From Pseudomonas entomophila (GTDB lineage Bacteria; Pseudomonadota; Gammaproteobacteria; Pseudomonadales; Pseudomonadaceae), in the NCBI RefSeq assembly GCF_023277925.1, contig NZ_CP063832.1, positions 1,335,001 to 1,399,000 of the forward strand: a DNA stretch of 64,000 nt, given 5' to 3'. The notes below the pieces were generated by a model that did no database searches, was not told the origin of the DNA, and saw only the letters and a list, made by a program, of their open reading frames with translations. The translations under genes and the position numbers were made by a program. Positions 9,838 through 18,622 of this stretch are shown piece by piece; position 1 is the stretch's first letter; each line of letters starts with the position of its first letter.

Positions 9838-10992
9838 TCAAGGACGCTGCCACTGGGCGCGCTTCAGCGACCAGACATAATCGAGTTTGTTGTAGCCGTT
9901 GAACTCGGACGCGGGCACCGGCTCGGTCGGGTAGACGATGCCCCCCTGGCCGGCATCGCCGCCCTGGGCGAAGTTGAAGTAGCCGTCACTCTTCGAATAG
10001 GCCGCCGTGCCGTGGCAGGCAAAGCACGAGGACTGGCTCTGGAAGGCCGACTCCAGCTGGGAGTTGGCCAGCAGCTGGGGGCTGGTCTGCAGTTGCGTAC
10101 CGATCAGCGCGTAGCGCGACAGATTCGTGTACCAGCCCTGGAACTGCGTGTTGACCGGGACCGCCGCTGGCGTCGGCCCGGTGCTGTTGGTCATCGGCTG
10201 GGACGGTACGGCGTTGGTCACGGTGTACCGGTGATTGTTGACGTTCTCGAAGGTGGTCCAGACCCAGCCGGTAACCAGCTTGTTGATCACGTGCAGGGCA
10301 GTGAGCGCGGCGTAGCCGACCTCGTAGGTGCCATCCTTGTTCTGGTAGTAGGCCTGGGCGATGTAGTAGCCATCCTTCTCCAGTTGCGCCTGGTAGGTGG
10401 CGTCGCTGCCAATCCACAACCAGCCGGCCTTCACTTCCCAGGCGGTGGCCGGGAAATCCAGGTCGCGGGCCAGGGCGTCCTGGCCATTCATGTTGTAGAC
10501 GCCCTGGTCGACGATGTAGTCGAAGGTGGACTCGCCCATCAGCAACTGGAAGCGCACGGGCTTGCCTTGTTGCGATGCCGGTACCGCCCCGCCCATTTCC
10601 AGGGACAGGCCATCCACCTGCTGGGTGGCGTTGAGGTTGTGAAAGGCGCGCTTGGGGTTCATCCCCGCGATCTTGGCGGCACTTTCCATCACTTTCGCCG
10701 GAGGGCTGAAGGGCGTGCCGTAGGGGGTGGGTTTGGAGCCATCGGCCAGGTACACCTGGTCCGACGGCTTCATGGTTTCCCAGACCCGGTCGAGACCGTT
10801 CGGTGCTAGCTGGTTCAGGCAGTTGAACCAGTTCCAGCTCAGGGTTTCCTTGCTCGTGTCGAGCAGGTCCCGGGCCTGGGCCTGATTGCCGTTGAAGGTC
10901 AGGAAGTTGCTGCAACTGAAGGTGTTGGTGTTATCAGCCTGAGCCAGTCCGGCCAGTGTGCTGAGAACGGTTATTGAGATGGCTCGCCGCAT
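9838..10992 (-). CDS. exported one-haem c-type cytochrome-like protein
   Basis: 384 aa from the ATG at 10992, which has AAGGAG eight bases upstream; the longer frame lacks a ribosome site. Residues 1-19 form a Sec signal peptide (cut after GLAQA). A single haem-binding CxxCH (CFACH) lies at residues 323-327, close to the C-terminus, and the preceding 300 residues match no family I know. Two cysteines (CSNF near 27, FNCLN near 58) could form a disulfide. The protein should be periplasmic and redox active. It overlaps the 3' end of eboF by 22 bp and precedes the VioB-like gene by 10 bp. A role in oxidising an exported product is inference. Confidence 0.75.
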   Translation of the reverse strand: MRRAISITVLSTLAGLAQADNTNTFSCSNFLTFNGNQAQARDLLDTSKETLSWNWFNCLNQLAPNGLDRVWETMKPSDQVYLADGSKPTPYGTPFSPPAKVMESAAKIAGMNPKRAFHNLNATQQVDGLSLEMGGAVPASQQGKPVRFQLLMGESTFDYIVDQGVYNMNGQDALARDLDFPATAWEVKAGWLWIGSDATYQAQLEKDGYYIAQAYYQNKDGTYEVGYAALTALHVINKLVTGWVWTTFENVNNHRYTVTNAVPSQPMTNSTGPTPAAVPVNTQFQGWYTNLSRYALIGTQLQTSPQLLANSQLESAFQSQSSCFACHGTAAYSKSDGYFNFAQGGDAGQGGIVYPTEPVPASEFNGYNKLDYVWSLKRAQWQRP

Positions 10993-12407
10993 GTGTGCTC
11001 CTTGGCATTGGCCAGGTCGTTTTGGTTCTGCTCCAGGAAATGCAGAAGCAGCAGGTGCTTGACCGCCGTTGCCGCAATGCTCCGCGGCAGCGGTACGTCG
11101 CAATCGGTGATCAGCAACGGGCCTGCTTGCTCGTTGGCTGGCGGGCGGCCGTGGCTGCCACGGACCAGGCCGCTGTCCAGCGGGATCAGGTCCATGTAGT
11201 AGCGCATGCCGAGTTTTTTTTGCAGCAGACGGCGCGCCACCTTCAATCTGGGGAAGCGGATAGCTGGGTCGACGAACAACTCCACCGGGTCGTAGCCGGG
11301 CTTGCGGTGGATGTCCACGGTGCGGGCGAAGTCCGGCGCCTTGCGCTCGTCGAACCAGTAGTAGTAATCGAACCAGAAGCCCGGGGCGGCCAGCGCCACC
11401 AGCTCGCCGCTGCGCGGATGGTCCAGTTGCCAGCTGCGTTGCTCGGCCCGGTCCAGTACCTGCTCGATGCCGGGCTGGCGCTGCAGCAGGGCCTTGATAC
11501 GCGCAACATCTTCCTCGCGCCTGACATAGACATGGGCGATCTGGTGATCGGCCACTGCGAAGGCCGCGCTGGCACCGGGGTCGAGTAATTCCCAGGTCAG
11601 CGATTGGCGCACCTGCAACAAGCCTTGCTCGCGCAGTACGCGGTTGATGGACACTGATTGCCCGACCGCCTCGATGCCGTACTCCGACAGCAGCATCACC
11701 GCTGCGCCCTGGTCCTGGGCGAAGCTCAGCAGGCGCCCGACTTCATGGTCGATGGCGCGCACCTCATCGGCGATCGACGGGTGCTCGGGGCCGACCTTCT
11801 GCAGGCTGTAGTCGAGGTGGGGCAGGTAGACCAGTTGCAGGTCGGGGCGATTGAGCTGGAATTCGAGCAGGGCGCAATCGACGATCCAGCGGCTCGAGGC
11901 AATGCCCGCCGCCGGCCCCCAGAAACCGGGGAAGGGGAACTCGCCGATCTGCGCTTCGATCCGTTCGTGCAGGCCCGGCGGCGACGAATACAGCCCGAAC
12001 AGCTTGCGCCCGTCGGCCGGATAATGCGGGCGCGGGGTGATCGAGGCATCGACGTTGGCGTACATGTTGTACCACCAGAACAACTGGCTGCAGCGGAACC
12101 CGGGCAGTTCGCGCTTGAGCGTGTCCCAGATCTTCTCGCCCTGGATCAACGCGTTGGGTTGCAGCCAGAAGCGCACCTCGGCCTGGTCGCGCCAATACCA
12201 GCCATTGCCGACGATACCGTGCTGCGACGGCGGTGCCCCGGTCAGGATCGAGGCCTGCACCGTGGAGGTCACCGCCGGAAACGGCGGTTGCAGGCTGGCC
12301 ATCTGCGCGGTTTTCAGCAGTGCGTTGATATGCGGCGTGTTCGGGCCCAGCAGCGAGGGCGTCAGGCCGACCACGTTGATCAGCAGCAGGGGTTTACGGG
12401 CAGGCAT
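10971..12407 (-). CDS. eboF: EboF: alkaline-phosphatase-superfamily (nucleotide pyrophosphatase-like) protein
   Basis: 478 aa; the ATG at 12407 opens the conserved beta strand (PLLLINVVGLTPSLLG), and everything upstream is antisense-like extension. The fold is that of nucleotide pyrophosphatase/phosphodiesterases: a nucleophile candidate at Thr47 in PAVTSTVQAS, then STVQASILTG. Several usual metal ligands are changed: Asp of the first strand is Asn11, the DxxGH segment reads LPHLDYSLQKVGP, and the DHG segment reads SEYGI. As far as I remember these changes are shared by EboF relatives, so they mark a family variant. It overlaps eboE by 14 bp. No signal peptide is seen, so it is probably cytoplasmic. 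Substrate unknown. Confidence 0.82.
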   Translation of the reverse strand: MPARKPLLLINVVGLTPSLLGPNTPHINALLKTAQMASLQPPFPAVTSTVQASILTGAPPSQHGIVGNGWYWRDQAEVRFWLQPNALIQGEKIWDTLKRELPGFRCSQLFWWYNMYANVDASITPRPHYPADGRKLFGLYSSPPGLHERIEAQIGEFPFPGFWGPAAGIASSRWIVDCALLEFQLNRPDLQLVYLPHLDYSLQKVGPEHPSIADEVRAIDHEVGRLLSFAQDQGAAVMLLSEYGIEAVGQSVSINRVLREQGLLQVRQSLTWELLDPGASAAFAVADHQIAHVYVRREEDVARIKALLQRQPGIEQVLDRAEQRSWQLDHPRSGELVALAAPGFWFDYYYWFDERKAPDFARTVDIHRKPGYDPVELFVDPAIRFPRLKVARRLLQKKLGMRYYMDLIPLDSGLVRGSHGRPPANEQAGPLLITDCDVPLPRSIAATAVKHLLLLHFLEQNQNDLANAKEHTCGEPSQ

Positions 12408-13629
12408 CGGCGTGCCCCTCGCGTATTGGCGCGTGCAGCAGGCCACGCTGGCGCAGCTGTGCCTCGACCCAATGCAATTCGGCGGCGATGCCGCGCAGTT
12501 GGGCCTGCTCGTCGCTCGGTCGCAGTTGCGCGGGCAGCACGCCCCAGCTGTAGGTCTCCACTTCCAGCACCGGGCGCAGGTCGCCGTGGGCAGCCAGGTA
12601 GTCGAAGGTCTGCCCCAGTGCGACCTGGCTGCCGCTGAGTTCGGGCAGCAGAAGTTGCTCGCTGAACAGCGGGACGTGGAAGTGAATCCGCAACTCGTCA
12701 TAGCGCCCGGGATCACTGGCGCAGGCGGCCAGTGCGGCAGGCAGGTCGGCCCAGGCCATCAGGCGCCCCTGATGGTCCCGCGCCTTGACCTGATGCAGGT
12801 AGGTGGCTTCGGAAAATTGGCCGAGCATGTCGAGGACCTGCGCGAAACGCTGCGGGTCATCGACCGGCAGACGGCAGATCATGGCGTTGGACAGCTGGAT
12901 CTTGCCGATCGGTACCCCGGCCAGGCGCAGGCGGTCCAGCGAGCGATAGCAGTCCTCGAACATCACGGCCTGATGGCAGACGTCGAAGCACAGGGCCAGG
13001 TATTCATGGTGCGGATCGCTGGCTTGCCAATGGGCAAAGAAGGCGATGGCCTGGTCGGTGTTTTCCAGTACGCAGTCCGGCTCCATTTCCAGACAGAACA
13101 CCACCTTCCTGCCGCTCTCGCGATGCAGCCTGGCCAGCTCGGCGGTGAGCTGGCGCAACAGGTGTTCGGCACGCTGCTGCAAGGCCGGACTCCAGTTGGC
13201 GGCATAACCCAGAGGCACGGTGGAAATCACCCCTTGTCGGCAGTCCGCTGGCAAGGCCTGCGCCAGGATGCGCGCGAGGTTCAGGCTGTAGGTCAGGCGC
13301 TCCGGCATTGACCAGTCGGGCAGGTAGACCTCGGCCTTCACCGCGCCCTCATGGAACTCGCCATAGGGAAAACCGTTCAACGAGGTCAGGCGCAGCCCGG
13401 TGTCCTGCAACAGGTCGAGGAACCGGCCGCGTGCCGACGCTTCCTGCAACGCGTCGGCGGCGCGGGCGCAGATCCATAGGCCGCTATCCTGTTCGTGCAG
13501 CCCGCGCAGGCGGCGCACGCCCTGGAAGTGGCGCTCGATCGACGCGCGCAGCCCGGCCAGGTCGCGGGTCGGGTGCACATTCGCGCAGTAGCCGATCTGG
13601 TTGGGCGTCCAGCACACGGTGGCGTTCAT
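12394..13629 (-). CDS. eboE: EboE: metabolite traffic protein, sugar-isomerase-like TIM barrel
   Basis: 411 aa. A xylose-isomerase-like/AP-endonuclease-2-type barrel with putative metal ligands in CLEMEPDC (about residue 185), CFDVCHQ (about 220) and the later HQVKARDH. Starts with MNATVCWTPNQIGYCANVHP, the typical EboE opening in which TNVHP/ANVHP is conserved. Its ATG at 13629 overlaps the eboB stop by four bases, and its 3' end overlaps eboF by 14 bp. In ebo clusters this gene is always with eboABCF; its reaction has not been established. Confidence 0.85.
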   Translation of the reverse strand: MNATVCWTPNQIGYCANVHPTRDLAGLRASIERHFQGVRRLRGLHEQDSGLWICARAADALQEASARGRFLDLLQDTGLRLTSLNGFPYGEFHEGAVKAEVYLPDWSMPERLTYSLNLARILAQALPADCRQGVISTVPLGYAANWSPALQQRAEHLLRQLTAELARLHRESGRKVVFCLEMEPDCVLENTDQAIAFFAHWQASDPHHEYLALCFDVCHQAVMFEDCYRSLDRLRLAGVPIGKIQLSNAMICRLPVDDPQRFAQVLDMLGQFSEATYLHQVKARDHQGRLMAWADLPAALAACASDPGRYDELRIHFHVPLFSEQLLLPELSGSQVALGQTFDYLAAHGDLRPVLEVETYSWGVLPAQLRPSDEQAQLRGIAAELHWVEAQLRQRGLLHAPIREGHADACP

Positions 13630-14510
13630 TTGATCACCGGGTCCTGGCCGCGCAGGGCAGAGTTCTCCTGCCAGGTCTTGCGCTGGTCGATCGGCAATGG
13701 CGTGCTGACCAGGGCCTTGTCCAGTTGGCGGCTCTGGGCGAAGAAGTCGACCGGGTTATGGAACAGCACCTGCTCGACCTGGGCTTCGCTGAAGCCGGCT
13801 TCGAGCATGGCCTGGCCGGTCTTCGGCACTTTCAGCGGATCGCTGACGCCCCAGTCGGCGGCGCTGTTGACGATCATTTTCTCCGTGCCGTACTGCTGCA
13901 GCAGGGCAACCATGCGCTGCTCCGACATCTTGGTGTTGGGATAGACCGAATGGCCACGCCAGCAGCCGGTCTCCAGCACCAGGGGCAGGGTCAACTCGTT
14001 GAGGTGATCGATCACCACCAGGTGCTCGGGGATGCCGACTTCGCGGATCACCGCCAGGGTGCGCTTGGTGCCGCCGATCTTGTCGCGGTGCGGGGTGTGC
14101 ACCAGGACCGGCAGATCGAACTGCCTGGCCAGTTCCATCTGCATGGCCAGGAAGCGGTCTTCCTCGGGGGTGATGTCGTCGTAACCGATTTCGCCGACCG
14201 CCACCACGCCATCCTTGACCAGGTAGCGCGGCAGGATGTCCAGCACTTCCTGGGCCAGCCGAAGGTTGTTGGCCTCCTTGGGGTTGATGCCGAGCGTGCA
14301 GAAGTGGTGGATGCCGAACATGCTGGCGCGGAAGCGCTCCCAGCCCAGCAGGGTGTCGAAGTAGTCGACGAAGCTGCCGACGCTGGTCCGCGCCTGGCCC
14401 TGCCAGAACGCGGGCTCGATCACGCCGGTGATGCCGGCGGCCGCCATGTTCTGGTAGTCGTCGGTGGTGCGGCTGACCATATGAATGTGCGGGTCGAAAT
14501 ACTTGGGCAT
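13626..14510 (-). CDS. eboB: EboB: TatD-family metal-dependent hydrolase
   Basis: 294 aa amidohydrolase-superfamily barrel. Metal ligands of the TatD type are visible: His8 and His10 (DPHIHM), Glu107 (GEIGYD), His138 (VHTPH), His169 (VIDHLNE) and Asp219 (NSAADWG). The start ATG at 14510 has AGGA upstream and lies 59 bp after eboA. Unlike housekeeping TatD it is found only in ebo-type loci, so DNase activity should not be assumed. It was also considered as a phosphotriesterase-like or uronate hydrolase; the gene context favours EboB. Confidence 0.85.
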   Translation of the reverse strand: MPKYFDPHIHMVSRTTDDYQNMAAAGITGVIEPAFWQGQARTSVGSFVDYFDTLLGWERFRASMFGIHHFCTLGINPKEANNLRLAQEVLDILPRYLVKDGVVAVGEIGYDDITPEEDRFLAMQMELARQFDLPVLVHTPHRDKIGGTKRTLAVIREVGIPEHLVVIDHLNELTLPLVLETGCWRGHSVYPNTKMSEQRMVALLQQYGTEKMIVNSAADWGVSDPLKVPKTGQAMLEAGFSEAQVEQVLFHNPVDFFAQSRQLDKALVSTPLPIDQRKTWQENSALRGQDPVIK

Positions 14511-14569
14511 GGTGAATCCTCATCAAGGGCAAAGAGGTGCCGGTTGTGCGGGGGCTGGCGGTGGATCGG

Positions 14570-15310
14570 TCAGCTGCCGTGGAGGTTCTCGTGCCACTGC
14601 GCCGGCAAGCGTCGCTGCTGGTACAGGCCTGTCAGGCGCTTGCGCTGCGGCGGGCTGAGCAGGCCGAAGGCGATCAGCCGGGGTAGGCTGGGCGATACCG
14701 GGCGCCCGGCGGCGAGCTGTTCGTCCATCAGGTCGAGGGCCAACTGGTTGAGGGTCACGCTCTGGCGTTGCGCCAGGCCGATCACCCGCGCGGCATCCAG
14801 GCCCATGCCCAGCGCCTTGAGCACCAGTTGATGGAAGGCCCGCTCCGGGTAGTGACGGGATGCATAGGGGGTGTCCAGTGCCAGGGCGGCGAAGACCCGC
14901 GGGTTGCTGGTGCGGCCGGCGAACAGGGCCAGCTCGAGGCAGCGCCCCTCGCTGTCGAGGTCATCGAGGGCCTTGAGCAGGGCGACCTTTTCCTGGTCGT
15001 CGCCCCATTGAAACAATTGCTCCAGCAGCGCCGGGCGGGCTACTTCGTGCTGTAGGCCGACGACACGGGCCAGCAGCAAGGCGCGGGCCAGCTCGATGGA
15101 GCTCCAGCCATCGGCGCCGGGCACCGCCTGGTCACGCAGGTGGCGCTTGCATTGGCTGCTGAGGGTGGCGGCGGTATTGGCGTCCGGCGATTGCCGCAGG
15201 CGTTCCAGGGCCTGTTGCCACCAGCGTTCTTCGGTTTCGTCGAGCAGTTGATCCAGAGCCCGATTGTGTTCGGCCAGCCGTGGCTGGGGCACGGAGACGT
15301 CCATGTTCAT
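14570..15310 (-). CDS. eboA: EboA-domain protein
   Basis: 246 aa from the ATG at 15310, which overlaps the eboC stop in ATGA; the open frame extends 77 codons upstream but inside eboC. The protein is all helical (HEAT-like look), with the EboA hallmark stretch ARALLLARV near residue 75 and LDTPYASRHYPERAFHQLVL near 140. No catalytic motif, signal peptide or membrane segment is seen, so a scaffold or adaptor role is likely. The position between eboC and eboB agrees with ebo gene sets elsewhere. Confidence 0.82.
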   Translation of the reverse strand: MNMDVSVPQPRLAEHNRALDQLLDETEERWWQQALERLRQSPDANTAATLSSQCKRHLRDQAVPGADGWSSIELARALLLARVVGLQHEVARPALLEQLFQWGDDQEKVALLKALDDLDSEGRCLELALFAGRTSNPRVFAALALDTPYASRHYPERAFHQLVLKALGMGLDAARVIGLAQRQSVTLNQLALDLMDEQLAAGRPVSPSLPRLIAFGLLSPPQRKRLTGLYQQRRLPAQWHENLHGS

Positions 15311-16197
15311 GTCGGTTTGATCCAGCGTTGGAAGTGTGGAAGCAGGAAAAACATCAGCACGCAGAACAGGCTGCCCAGGGGCTGGTTGGCCACGGCCATC
15401 ACCAGGGCGTCGAACAGGGGCAGGGCGGCCAGGCCAGCACCGATGAAGGCACGCACCTTCAAGCGCTGCGGATTGGCCAGATGCAGCCAGTAATGGCGAC
15501 CGAGCCAGCCCAGCCAGAGCAGCAGCACCGGCCAGAACCACAAGGTCTCGGTGTAGATCGCCAGGGCCAGCGGGCTCAGCATCAGCAGCAGGGGCAGGCG
15601 GCTGAGCAACTGGTTGCGGTGCTCCTGGCTGGCCAGGTAGGTCAGCCCGCTGATGTACACGCCAAGCAGGATCGAGCAGAGCCAGATGGGTTGCGGCGGC
15701 ACTGTCAGGCTGGCTGCCGCGGTGAGGTACAGCGCCGAGCGGCAGGCACCCATCAGCCAGACGCTGTGCACGTACTTTTTATGCAACAGGTTGTAGCCGA
15801 GGATGCAGCCGACCAGCAGGGTGATGCTGCCCAGCAACCACTGTGGCTGCTCGGTCAACTGGCTCAGGCCCAGGGCCGAGGCACCCGCCAGGGCTAGCAG
15901 GAGAAGGGTCGCGAGCCGTACTTGCCGGTAGCTGACCAGGCCCAGGGTAATCGGGCGGGGGTTGTTGTGCTGCTGGTCCCAATCGGCGTCCAGCAGGTCG
16001 TTCAGTAGCATGCCGGCCAGGTAAAGGAGCGACAGCGTCACCAGCAGCAGCCCCCACACCAGCGCCGACGGTGGCGCCAGGGCACCGGTGCTGCTGGCCA
16101 GGAGGGCGGCGGCGAGGGCGTTGGTCCACACCGTCGGCAGGTTGGAGACCCGGCCCAGGGTCATCCAGGTCTTGAGGCTCGCCTGGGTCTGGCTCAT
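15307..16197 (-). CDS. eboC: EboC: UbiA-like prenyltransferase-family membrane protein
   Basis: 296 aa with eight or nine membrane segments. The first acidic UbiA motif is complete (NDLLDADWDQ, residues 66-75, followed by RPI). The second acidic motif (usually DxxxD) is not obvious; the matching place reads LTYLASQEHRN. EboC is the presumed membrane carrier or lipid-modifying part of Ebo systems. The ATG at 16197 overlaps the eboD stop (ATGA), giving translational coupling; an in-frame TTG nine bases upstream is less likely. Confidence 0.85.
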   Translation of the reverse strand: MSQTQASLKTWMTLGRVSNLPTVWTNALAAALLASSTGALAPPSALVWGLLLVTLSLLYLAGMLLNDLLDADWDQQHNNPRPITLGLVSYRQVRLATLLLLALAGASALGLSQLTEQPQWLLGSITLLVGCILGYNLLHKKYVHSVWLMGACRSALYLTAAASLTVPPQPIWLCSILLGVYISGLTYLASQEHRNQLLSRLPLLLMLSPLALAIYTETLWFWPVLLLWLGWLGRHYWLHLANPQRLKVRAFIGAGLAALPLFDALVMAVANQPLGSLFCVLMFFLLPHFQRWIKPT

Positions 16198-18068
16198 TGC
16201 GCGCAACCCTCGCTCAAGCCGAAGGGGGCCGCGTCGAGGCTGGAGAGGCGCAGCAGAGCCTGCTGCATCAGGCGGTCATCGATTTCATGCAGGTCGACCG
16301 AGGCACCGATGCGGCTAAGCATGGGGATCGACAGCCGGCCACCCAGATGCTGACGGAACTCCTCCAGCCCAAGCATGACCTGGAAGCGTCCCACCCCGTC
16401 TTTCAAGGTCAGTTCCGCCGGGCACAGATTGAACCCGAGCTTTTGCAGGAGGCTCACCAGCCGCTCGCTGTCGGTATCGCTCAACAGCCCCAGGGCATTG
16501 GCATAGTACGCGTCCAGGGCCATGCCCACAGCCACCGCTTCGCCATGGCGCAGGCGGTGCTGGCTAAGGTTTTCCAGCTTGTGCGCGGCCCAATGACCGT
16601 AGTCCAGTGGCCGGCCGTTGCCGCGCTCGAACGGATCGCCGGCACCGGTGATATGCCCCAGGTGCAGTTGGGCGCAGCGGAAAATGGCATGGCGGCTGGC
16701 CGGATGATCGAAACGGGCGAGGGCTGCGGCGTGCTCCTCCATCCACTGGAAGAATACCTCGTCCTTGATCAGCGCCACCTTCACCGCCTCGGCCAGGCCG
16801 GCGATCTGGTCGCGGCGGCTGAGGCTGGTCAGCAATTGGAAGTCGTTGATCACGGCGGTGGCGGGGTAGAAGGCACCCAGCAGGTTTTTCTGGCCGAAGG
16901 CATTGATGCCGTTCTTCACGCCGATGCCGGCGTCGTTTTGCGCCAGCACCGTGCTCGGCAGGCGGATCAGACGGATGCCACGGTGGAAGGTGGCGCAGGC
17001 GTAACCCACCGAATCCAGCAAGGCGCCGCCGCCCATGGCCAGCACGTAGCAGTGCCGGTCGAGGCCGTGCTTGAGCATGTCGGCGTACAACTGCTGGAGT
17101 ACTTCCGCGGTCTTGCTCAGCTCACCGGCAGCGACGGCGATCGGCGCGGCCTGCAAGTGCAGGTCGCGGGCATGGCTGGTGAACCAGGCCTCGATCTGTC
17201 CGGGCAGATGCGCATTGCACTGCAACAATTGCTCGTCGGCGAAGATCAGCACTGTCACCCGGCCGTGCTGTCCGGCAGTGAGCTGCTGGTGCAGACAGGG
17301 GTTGCGCAGGTCGAACAGGTGATCGGTAAAGCGCACCGGATAGTCGTAGCTGACCTCGAAGCGGCCGTGCAGCACTTCAGGCGTGGCGGGTTTGCGCAGT
17401 TTGCTGGACAGGCTGTAGCCGGCGATGAAAAGCCCCGGCAGGACCATGCTGGCGAGGAGCGTGACCAGCAGCGCGTTTTCCTCGACGAGGAAGCTGCCGA
17501 TGGCGCAGTAGGCCAGGGCCAGGCCCATATTGGCCAGGGTCGTGACCAGGACGAAAACGCGCAGCGGATAGCGCTGCATGCCGGCGGCGACCACCGAGGT
17601 TTCCGCCAGTACCGGCACACCGCGCAGGCAGATCAACGACAGGGTGCCGAGCTTTTGCACCAGCTGCCCGGGTTTGCGCTGATGCAGGCCAAGGCGGCCG
17701 GACAGCACGCGCAAGTACCCGGCGCCCAGGGCATAACCCAGCCAGGCGCCGAGGCACAGGCCCACGAAGATCACCAGGTAGCCACCGACGCTGCCCAGGG
17801 CGGCCACGGCGAGCAGCGCCACCACGCTCGATGGCACCGGCAGTACGACGTCCAGTGCCAGCAAGGCGATCAACAGCAGGGCCAGGTTGGCTTTGCGTGC
17901 CGGGCTATCGGGCAGGTACAGCTCAAGGTGGGTCAGGAAGTCCTGGATTTGTTGCTCAAATAACAGAAAGCTGGCGATCACCAGTGCACTGAAGCAAACA
18001 AGTGATACCCAGAAATATTCGGCAGGCGCTTTTTTGCAGAGCACACGATGCCAAAGGCCGCGCTTCAT
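16194..18068 (-). CDS. eboD: EboD: DedA/VTT-like membrane domain fused to a dehydroquinate-synthase-like cyclase
   Basis: 624 aa. The ATG at 18068 is preferred over a TTG three bases upstream because GAGGG lies eight bases before it. Residues 1-220 hold five or six membrane segments with a DedA/VTT-type centre (RGVPVLAETSVVAAGM near 149-164). Residues about 230-600 form a sugar-phosphate-cyclase domain: GGG at 346-348, STVLAQND, KNLLGAFYPA, and candidate zinc ligands Glu427 (GLAEAVK), His492 (YGHWAAH) and His508 (RHGEAV). These parallel AroB, but this is not the housekeeping AroB, which is about 360 aa and soluble. EboD elsewhere is, to my knowledge, only the cyclase part. The fusion would place cyclase chemistry at the inner membrane. 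First gene of the operon. Confidence 0.82.
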   Translation of the reverse strand: MKRGLWHRVLCKKAPAEYFWVSLVCFSALVIASFLLFEQQIQDFLTHLELYLPDSPARKANLALLLIALLALDVVLPVPSSVVALLAVAALGSVGGYLVIFVGLCLGAWLGYALGAGYLRVLSGRLGLHQRKPGQLVQKLGTLSLICLRGVPVLAETSVVAAGMQRYPLRVFVLVTTLANMGLALAYCAIGSFLVEENALLVTLLASMVLPGLFIAGYSLSSKLRKPATPEVLHGRFEVSYDYPVRFTDHLFDLRNPCLHQQLTAGQHGRVTVLIFADEQLLQCNAHLPGQIEAWFTSHARDLHLQAAPIAVAAGELSKTAEVLQQLYADMLKHGLDRHCYVLAMGGGALLDSVGYACATFHRGIRLIRLPSTVLAQNDAGIGVKNGINAFGQKNLLGAFYPATAVINDFQLLTSLSRRDQIAGLAEAVKVALIKDEVFFQWMEEHAAALARFDHPASRHAIFRCAQLHLGHITGAGDPFERGNGRPLDYGHWAAHKLENLSQHRLRHGEAVAVGMALDAYYANALGLLSDTDSERLVSLLQKLGFNLCPAELTLKDGVGRFQVMLGLEEFRQHLGGRLSIPMLSRIGASVDLHEIDDRLMQQALLRLSSLDAAPFGLSEGCAQ

Positions 18069-18622
18069 CAAGCATCCCTCTTGATATTGTTATGACTGAT
18101 TTCCGTTTCAGTTTTGAAGGCAGAGCGTTAATGCTTGGACGGAATAAAAAGCTCCAGGCTGCGTGATATTGTTTTGATGGCTACTTCGACGGTTTCCGAA
18201 AAGTTAGCCGCTCGCCGGGCTTTTGCAAGGCGGGATTGAACGATTTTTTCTTCCTGAAAAAACAACTTATCGAGCCGAATTATTCAGCGCAGCGGCAGGC
18301 GGGTGAGGAGCCGGCCCGAGAGGAAAGCTCACCTGGTGCGCATGGCGAGCGCTACCGGTCGGATCACCCAGGTTTATTGCTCAAGCGATGCATCCTTGCG
18401 CATTCCCCTCACTTCTTGAGCACCGTTTATCGGAGGTTTGTTTCGGTACCGGGGTGTACGCCTCGGACCCAAGGCGTGGAAGTCTGCGGGCCCGCGAGTG
18501 CATGTCAATTTCTATAGAAGAATATTTAGTTTCTGATAACCGACGATGTGATCCCTGGTACTTGCCCCTGGGGTGGGTCTGTATGTATAACCAGTGCCCG
18601 CCCTCAGCGTTCCACCGGCCCC
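18069..18622. promoter_or_regulatory. 554-bp divergent intergenic region between eboD and fan1
   Basis: Holds the promoters of both operons. The 110 bp next to eboD are AT-rich, as expected for a promoter; no clear -35/-10 pair, operator or RNA could be named. Short open frames here lack ribosome sites and were not accepted. The middle part (18290-18520) is GC-rich and featureless. Confidence 0.5.

Noticed and set aside
16194..18068. Calling this gene the housekeeping aroB
   Set aside because: Length 624 aa, membrane N-terminus and the ebo context do not fit AroB, which sits with aroK elsewhere.
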